8,941 nt of DNA, taken from contig DMIY01000177.1 in the NCBI GenBank assembly GCA_003457075.1, forward strand, positions 1-8,941, written 5' to 3'. Under the pieces are notes generated by a model. That model did not search any database. It had not been told where the DNA came from and saw nothing but the letters and a program-made list of their open reading frames with translations. The DNA is from Desulfotomaculum sp. GTDB taxonomy: Bacteria; Bacillota; Desulfotomaculia; Desulfotomaculales; Nap2-2B. Of this stretch, positions 5,881-8,941 are shown in pieces. The translations under genes were made by a program, and so were the position numbers. Position 1 is the stretch's first letter, and every line of letters begins with the position of its first letter.

Positions 5881-6579
5881 TCAAGACTGATTTTTAATCT
5901 GCCACAACGCTTCTGCCACAGCCAGATCCTCGGGAGTGGTAATTTTTATGTTTGAATAAGAACCTTCTACCAGCTTCACACGATAACCCATTGCTTCTAC
6001 TAAAGCCGCATCATCTGTTGCCACCGTGTGGGTCTGCCGGGCCCGGCAATGAGCGTCAATTAACAGGGAATAAGAAAAAGCTTGCGGGGTCTGCGTCAAC
6101 CACAGCAAATCCCTCGCCAAAGTACGAACAACAAAACCGTCAGGACTTGATTCCTTTACAGTGTCTTTAACAGGAACAGCCAGGGAAACCGCACCCCATC
6201 GAACCGCTTCCGATACCACTTTTTCTACCTGTTCCACGCACACCAGGGGACGGGCGCCGTCATGAACAAGTACGGTTTGCGTATTGGAAGGCAAGGCGCA
6301 AAGTCCCTCCCAAACCGAATCCTGGCGACGATCACCTCCATGAACTACATTGGACAGCTTGCAGCAACCCCACTTTTCTTTTGCCAGTTGATGAAACCTG
6401 GCCACATCCGGAGCAGAAACCACCAGCACAAAACCTTCAAGACAGGAAACTGCCTCCAACACCGCCAGAGAATGAGCCAGTACGGGGCGTCCGGCCAAGG
6501 GAAGCAACTGCTTGTTAATTCCTTTACTCATTCGCCTGCTTTGACCGGCAGCCACCACCACGGCCCAAACACTACCCAA
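5881..6579 (-). CDS. ispD: 2-C-methyl-D-erythritol 4-phosphate cytidylyltransferase
   Basis: IspD joins CTP and methylerythritol 4-phosphate to give CDP-methylerythritol, two steps before IspF. The 232-aa protein has normal length. The nucleotide-binding start reads VVAAGQSRRM with K23 in INKQLLPL; other family motifs are GGDRRQDSV (81-89), VHDGARP (105-111), AVPVKDT (134-140), LTQTPQAF (161-168), ATDDAALVE and NIKITTPEDL (210-219). The start is a TTG at 6579 with AGGTGA about 8 nt upstream inside the preceding gene; the TTG overlaps the stop of the PIN/TRAM gene by 8 nt (TTGGGTAG), so the two are likely translationally coupled. ispE, the step between IspD and IspF, is not in the window. Confidence 0.95.
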   Translation of the reverse strand: MGSVWAVVVAAGQSRRMSKGINKQLLPLAGRPVLAHSLAVLEAVSCLEGFVLVVSAPDVARFHQLAKEKWGCCKLSNVVHGGDRRQDSVWEGLCALPSNTQTVLVHDGARPLVCVEQVEKVVSEAVRWGAVSLAVPVKDTVKESSPDGFVVRTLARDLLWLTQTPQAFSYSLLIDAHCRARQTHTVATDDAALVEAMGYRVKLVEGSYSNIKITTPEDLAVAEALWQIKNQS

Positions 6580-7717
6580 GAGCTTTCACCTCATCGTACT
6601 TGGCAACGCTACTGTCCCCGTCGCGCCGTTCACCCTGCCGGAGTCTTGCAAAAATCATGCGCCCGGCAGCAGTCTGCAACACACTGGTTACCAGCACGTG
6701 AACAGTTTGTCCGATATGCCTTTTACCTCCATCTATTACGATCATAGTACCATCATCCAGGTAAGCGACTCCCTGGCCCATTTCCTTACCATCCTTGATT
6801 ACCTGGACCTGCATCTCTTCGCCGGGTAACACTACGGGTTTGATGGCATTGGCCAGCTCGTTTATATTGAGCGCTTCCACACCATGCAGTTCAGCCACCT
6901 TATTTAAATTGTAATCATTAGTTACAATTTTCGCACCTATGCGCTGGGCCAGCTTGACCAGCATGGTATCCACTTCGCCCGTATCTTCAATGCCCTGCTT
7001 ATTATCATAAATCTGTACACTCACCTTTGAATTCTTACGTACCGTGTTTAAAACATCAAGGCCGCGCCGGCCACGATTACGTTTAAGCACGTCCTCGGAA
7101 TCGGCGATATGCCGCAATTCATCCAGCACGAAGGCAGGCACCAACAGCGTCCCCTCTAAAAAGCCGCTCTCACAAAGGTCGGCAATGCGTCCGTCAATGA
7201 TTACACTTGTATCCAGGACCTTGTAACCGCCTGTTTTTCTTTCTCCTTTTATCCCTTTCTCCTTGCCCAACCTCGACAGGTTACTGAAGATCCCCATCAG
7301 TTCCTCTCTTTTCTTCACTGCTATGCTAACCCCGAAATAGCCCAGCAAGATAGTAAGTAAAACCCAGGCAATCCTGCCCATTACCCCTATAACGGATAAA
7401 ATAGGATTTATTAAATTAGCAATTATTAGTCCGGCAATTAAACCCACAGCCCCTGCCATCAGATCCTGAAGTGGTATTTTTTGTAAATGCTGCTCGATAA
7501 AAAGAGTAAGCCTGCGAACCCCCCGCATAATCCACGGCGACAGTAACAATCCGAGTATCAGACCAATTAAAGTTCCTAAAGCGAGAATCCCAAAACGCAG
7601 TTGGACCCAATCAGCACGGACATGGATCCACCCCGGCCGGAAAACCTGATAAGAAGCGTAAAAACCTCCTACAGCAAAACCAGCAACCAAAATAAAAAAA
7701 ACAAGCCTTTTGAGCAC
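6572..7717 (-). CDS. Membrane-anchored PIN/TRAM domain protein (YacL-like)
   Basis: The 381-aa protein has four predicted membrane helices (about 4-24, 43-63, 87-105, 108-133), a short basic linker, a PIN nuclease-fold domain (about 165-292) and a TRAM domain (about 293-358). The PIN acidic residues are present: D169 in LDTSVIIDGRI, E200 in FVLDELRHIAD, D250 in GEVDTMLV and D268 in TNDYN. PIN domains usually cleave RNA with Mg2+, and TRAM domains bind RNA, so a membrane-tethered RNase or RNA-binding role is inferred; the substrate of this family is not known to me. B. subtilis YacL has the same layout and also lies next to ispD. The start is GTG, with GGAGGTG 7 nt upstream. A polar C-terminal tail follows TRAM, and the end overlaps ispD. 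Confidence 0.9.
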   Translation of the reverse strand: MLKRLVFFILVAGFAVGGFYASYQVFRPGWIHVRADWVQLRFGILALGTLIGLILGLLLSPWIMRGVRRLTLFIEQHLQKIPLQDLMAGAVGLIAGLIIANLINPILSVIGVMGRIAWVLLTILLGYFGVSIAVKKREELMGIFSNLSRLGKEKGIKGERKTGGYKVLDTSVIIDGRIADLCESGFLEGTLLVPAFVLDELRHIADSEDVLKRNRGRRGLDVLNTVRKNSKVSVQIYDNKQGIEDTGEVDTMLVKLAQRIGAKIVTNDYNLNKVAELHGVEALNINELANAIKPVVLPGEEMQVQVIKDGKEMGQGVAYLDDGTMIVIDGGKRHIGQTVHVLVTSVLQTAAGRMIFARLRQGERRDGDSSVAKYDEVKALG

Positions 7718-7758
7718 CCCTTTCCACCTCCCTTACTACCTGCTGTAATTCTCCCTAA

Positions 7759-7789
7759 ATTATATGTCTTCCCTACCTGTCCAGTCCAA
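7759..7789 (-). promoter_or_regulatory. Possible promoter of the PIN/TRAM-ispD-ispF operon
   Basis: The minus strand has a perfect TATAAT (7759-7764) with TTGGAC (7784-7789) as the best -35 candidate, at a long 19-nt spacing. It lies just after the carD terminator and about 35 nt (from the expected start site) before the PIN/TRAM gene. It would let these genes be expressed apart from carD. Confidence 0.5.
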
Positions 7790-7819
7790 CATAAAAACTG
7801 GCGAATTTTGTCGACCGGT

Positions 7820-7851
7820 AAACAAAAAATACGCCGGTTGCCCGACGCATT
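7820..7851 (-). terminator. Intrinsic terminator after carD
   Basis: Read on the minus strand, a 10-bp stem (7842-7851 with 7828-7837, including two G-T pairs) closes a GCAA tetraloop and runs straight into a T-rich stretch (TTTTTTGTTT). It lies 13 nt after the carD stop. GNRA loop, stem length and T-run all fit a Rho-independent terminator. Confidence 0.85.
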
Positions 7852-7864
7852 CCATCATCAAAGA

Positions 7865-8341
7865 TTAGGCAAAGGCACTGTCAATCAGGAATTTAGTCTT
7901 TTCCTCCTCAATTTCAATGGCCAGGGCCAGCTCACTGACCAGGATCTGACGGGCATTATCCAGCATCTTTTTTTCTCCGGAGGAAAGACCTTTTTCTTTT
8001 TCTCGTAATATTAAGTTGCGGACCACTTCAGCCACTTCAAAAACATCGCCACTTTTGATTTTCTCCAGGTTAGCCCGGTAGCGCCGGTTCCAGTTCGACG
8101 ACATCACCGTAGAATTCTCTTTCAAGATCCGGAAGACTTCCTGTATGCCTTCTTTACCGATGACCTCCCGTAACCCCACATCACGAGAGGTAGCAATAGG
8201 AACCATCACTTTCATCTCACCCACGGGAAGGCGCAATATATAATATTGCTTCCTTTCTCCCAGCACCTCTGCTTCTTCAATGGCCTCAATCAACCCTGCC
8301 CCGTGCATGGGATAAACAACTTTATCACCAATCTTAAACAA
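7865..8341 (-). CDS. carD: CarD family transcriptional regulator
   Basis: A 158-aa CarD/CdnL protein. These bind the RNA polymerase beta subunit and stabilise the open complex at promoters, including those of rRNA in studied species. The N-terminal RNA-polymerase-interacting Tudor-like domain is clear (FKIGDKVVYPMHGAG, then YYILRLPVGEMKVMVP, residues 2-48). The helical C-terminal domain contains SSNWNRRYRANLEKIKSGD, with W84 in the place of the Trp that wedges into the -10 region in mycobacterial CarD. The start is TTG, preceded by a GGGGG run about 6 nt upstream; translation from it begins exactly at the family N-terminus. The gene has its own promoter and terminator, so it is a single-gene unit upstream of the PIN/TRAM-ispD-ispF operon. 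Confidence 0.93.
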   Translation of the reverse strand: MFKIGDKVVYPMHGAGLIEAIEEAEVLGERKQYYILRLPVGEMKVMVPIATSRDVGLREVIGKEGIQEVFRILKENSTVMSSNWNRRYRANLEKIKSGDVFEVAEVVRNLILREKEKGLSSGEKKMLDNARQILVSELALAIEIEEEKTKFLIDSAFA

Positions 8342-8436
8342 CGGCCAACCCCCTTTAAAGAAACCATTTCATCTCTCGTTGCAAGCAGTACTCACGCAAT
8401 AAAAACGATTTTGCACTTTAAAACACCATCTATTTT

Positions 8437-8466
8437 AATATAACATAGTTCAGTAGCTTTTGTCAA
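8437..8466 (-). promoter_or_regulatory. Promoter of carD
   Basis: On the minus strand TTGACA (8461-8466) is followed after 18 nt by TATATT (8437-8442). The -35 box is perfect and the -10 box matches five of six positions. Transcription should begin near 8430, giving a leader of about 90 nt. Confidence 0.7.
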
Positions 8467-8542
8467 ATAAAACGTAACCATGTTCAATCAGCTTTCATCC
8501 TCTTTAACCATCAGCTATCAAAACAGCCTCCATTTGCTTTTT

Positions 8543-8555
8543 GCCGGTAACCGGC
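8543..8555. repeat. GCCGGT-A-ACCGGC palindrome between divergent promoters
   Basis: Perfect 6-bp arms lie around a single central base, 30 bp upstream of the plus-strand -35 box and 77 bp upstream of the carD -35 box. It could be an operator shared by both genes. Confidence 0.4.
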
Positions 8556-8585
8556 TGCTGAATAGTTACCAGACTTTTAAAACAT

Positions 8586-8615
8586 TTGACAGAACGAATA
8601 CAGGCACGTTATAAT
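8586..8615 (+). promoter_or_regulatory. Consensus promoter of the right-end gene
   Basis: TTGACA (8586-8591) and TATAAT (8610-8615) are both perfect sigma-A boxes with an 18-nt spacer. This is the strongest promoter in the window by sequence. It would give a leader of about 35 nt before the TTG start at 8657. Confidence 0.8.
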
Positions 8616-8656
8616 CATTAATGAAAACTTTCTAATCCTAAAGGGGTGAAGCCGTT

Positions 8657-8941
8657 TTGCTAAAAAACCTGATTTACAGCGACTTTCAAAATACGGTTTC
8701 AGAGGTACTCGTCTGCAACCGCAGCGTACTTGATGTGCTTTCCCAAACCCAGGAAGCCAACGCAAAGCTCACCCGCGCTGTTATCAAAACGGTTACCGGT
8801 TGTGGTTGTCTGAAAATCCAGACCGGGAAAAAGGAAGTTCCTTCAGATATTTCATTGTCTGAACTAAAGCATTTTCTGGATTCCCACCTGATTGGGGAAA
8901 TGTGTGAAGGCTGCCGGGAAACAGTAGAAGCTGCCGTAGGA
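8657..8941 (+). CDS. Conserved-looking protein of unknown function (partial, 3' end outside window)
   Basis: The first 95 codons of an open frame reach the right edge without a stop. It has good start signals: a TTG with AAGGGGTGA 7 nt upstream and a consensus promoter behind it. The visible part begins MLKNLIYSDFQNTVSEVL, looks mostly helical and soluble, and has no signal peptide or membrane segment. It contains cysteines in CGC (49-51) and CEGC (83-86), which could form a metal or redox site. It reminds me of a small clostridial protein family encoded near carD, some with a MazG-like helical C-terminus, but I cannot confirm this and give no function. Divergent transcription from carD suggests possible shared regulation. 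Confidence 0.75.
   Translation, partial: MLKNLIYSDFQNTVSEVLVCNRSVLDVLSQTQEANAKLTRAVIKTVTGCGCLKIQTGKKEVPSDISLSELKHFLDSHLIGEMCEGCRETVEAAVG

Larger units (their letters stand above)
8342..8656. other. Divergent control region between carD and the right-end gene
   Basis: These 315 nt hold no gene. They contain two promoters pointing away from each other, with TTGACA boxes about 120 nt apart (8461-8466 minus, 8586-8591 plus), and between them the palindrome GCCGGTAACCGGC (8543-8555). The palindrome has no T-run in either direction, so it is more likely a protein site than a terminator. The carD leader between 8342 and 8430 shows no riboswitch I recognise. Confidence 0.6.

Noticed and set aside
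6262..6747. 161-codon plus-strand open frame across ispD and the PIN/TRAM gene
   Set aside because: Both genes underneath are well supported by family motifs, and this frame has no domain or credible start signals.
8540..8556. Terminator at the GCCGGTAACCGGC palindrome
   Set aside because: No T-run follows the stem on either strand; the T-rich stretch lies before it on the plus strand.

Overview
The window looks like chromosome from a strictly anaerobic, Gram-positive member of the Clostridia, most like the Peptococcaceae (Desulfotomaculum, Pelotomaculum, Sporotomaculum group). The reasons are GGAGG-type ribosome binding sites, frequent GTG and TTG starts, sigma-A type promoters, the carD - PIN/TRAM - ispD - ispF block known from Firmicutes, and a tungsten-dependent aromatic-ring reductase found only in anaerobes. 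The assignment is inferred from gene content and was not computed.

Left part, minus strand (1-2413): a good promoter drives bamB, the tungsten-pterin catalytic subunit of class II benzoyl-CoA reductase. The start of bamC, its ferredoxin-like partner, follows after 17 nt and runs off the left edge. This is the key step of anaerobic aromatic degradation, and further bam genes may lie to the left of the window.

Spacer (2286-3079): about 790 nt without a convincing gene. It holds the bamB promoter, several inverted repeats, a GC-rich palindromic unit, a 14-bp tandem repeat, a 38-codon open frame overlapping the bamB start, and a promoter for the rightward genes.

Middle, plus strand (3080-5361): cinA, a 74-aa DUF2007-type protein and a sirtuin deacetylase (cobB) form a probable operon. 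The CinA C-terminal amidase domain has lost its catalytic serine motif. The operon ends by converging on ispF with a 20-bp overlap of coding sequence.

Right part, minus strand (5342-8466): carD has its own promoter and a clear intrinsic terminator. Next come the membrane-anchored PIN/TRAM protein, ispD and ispF, probably on one transcript. IspD and IspF catalyse two steps of the MEP isoprenoid pathway; CarD is an RNA-polymerase-binding regulator. A divergent plus-strand gene with a consensus promoter starts at 8657 and runs off the right edge; its product is a conserved-looking Cys-containing protein that I cannot name.

No tRNA, rRNA, CRISPR array, insertion sequence or phage gene was seen.
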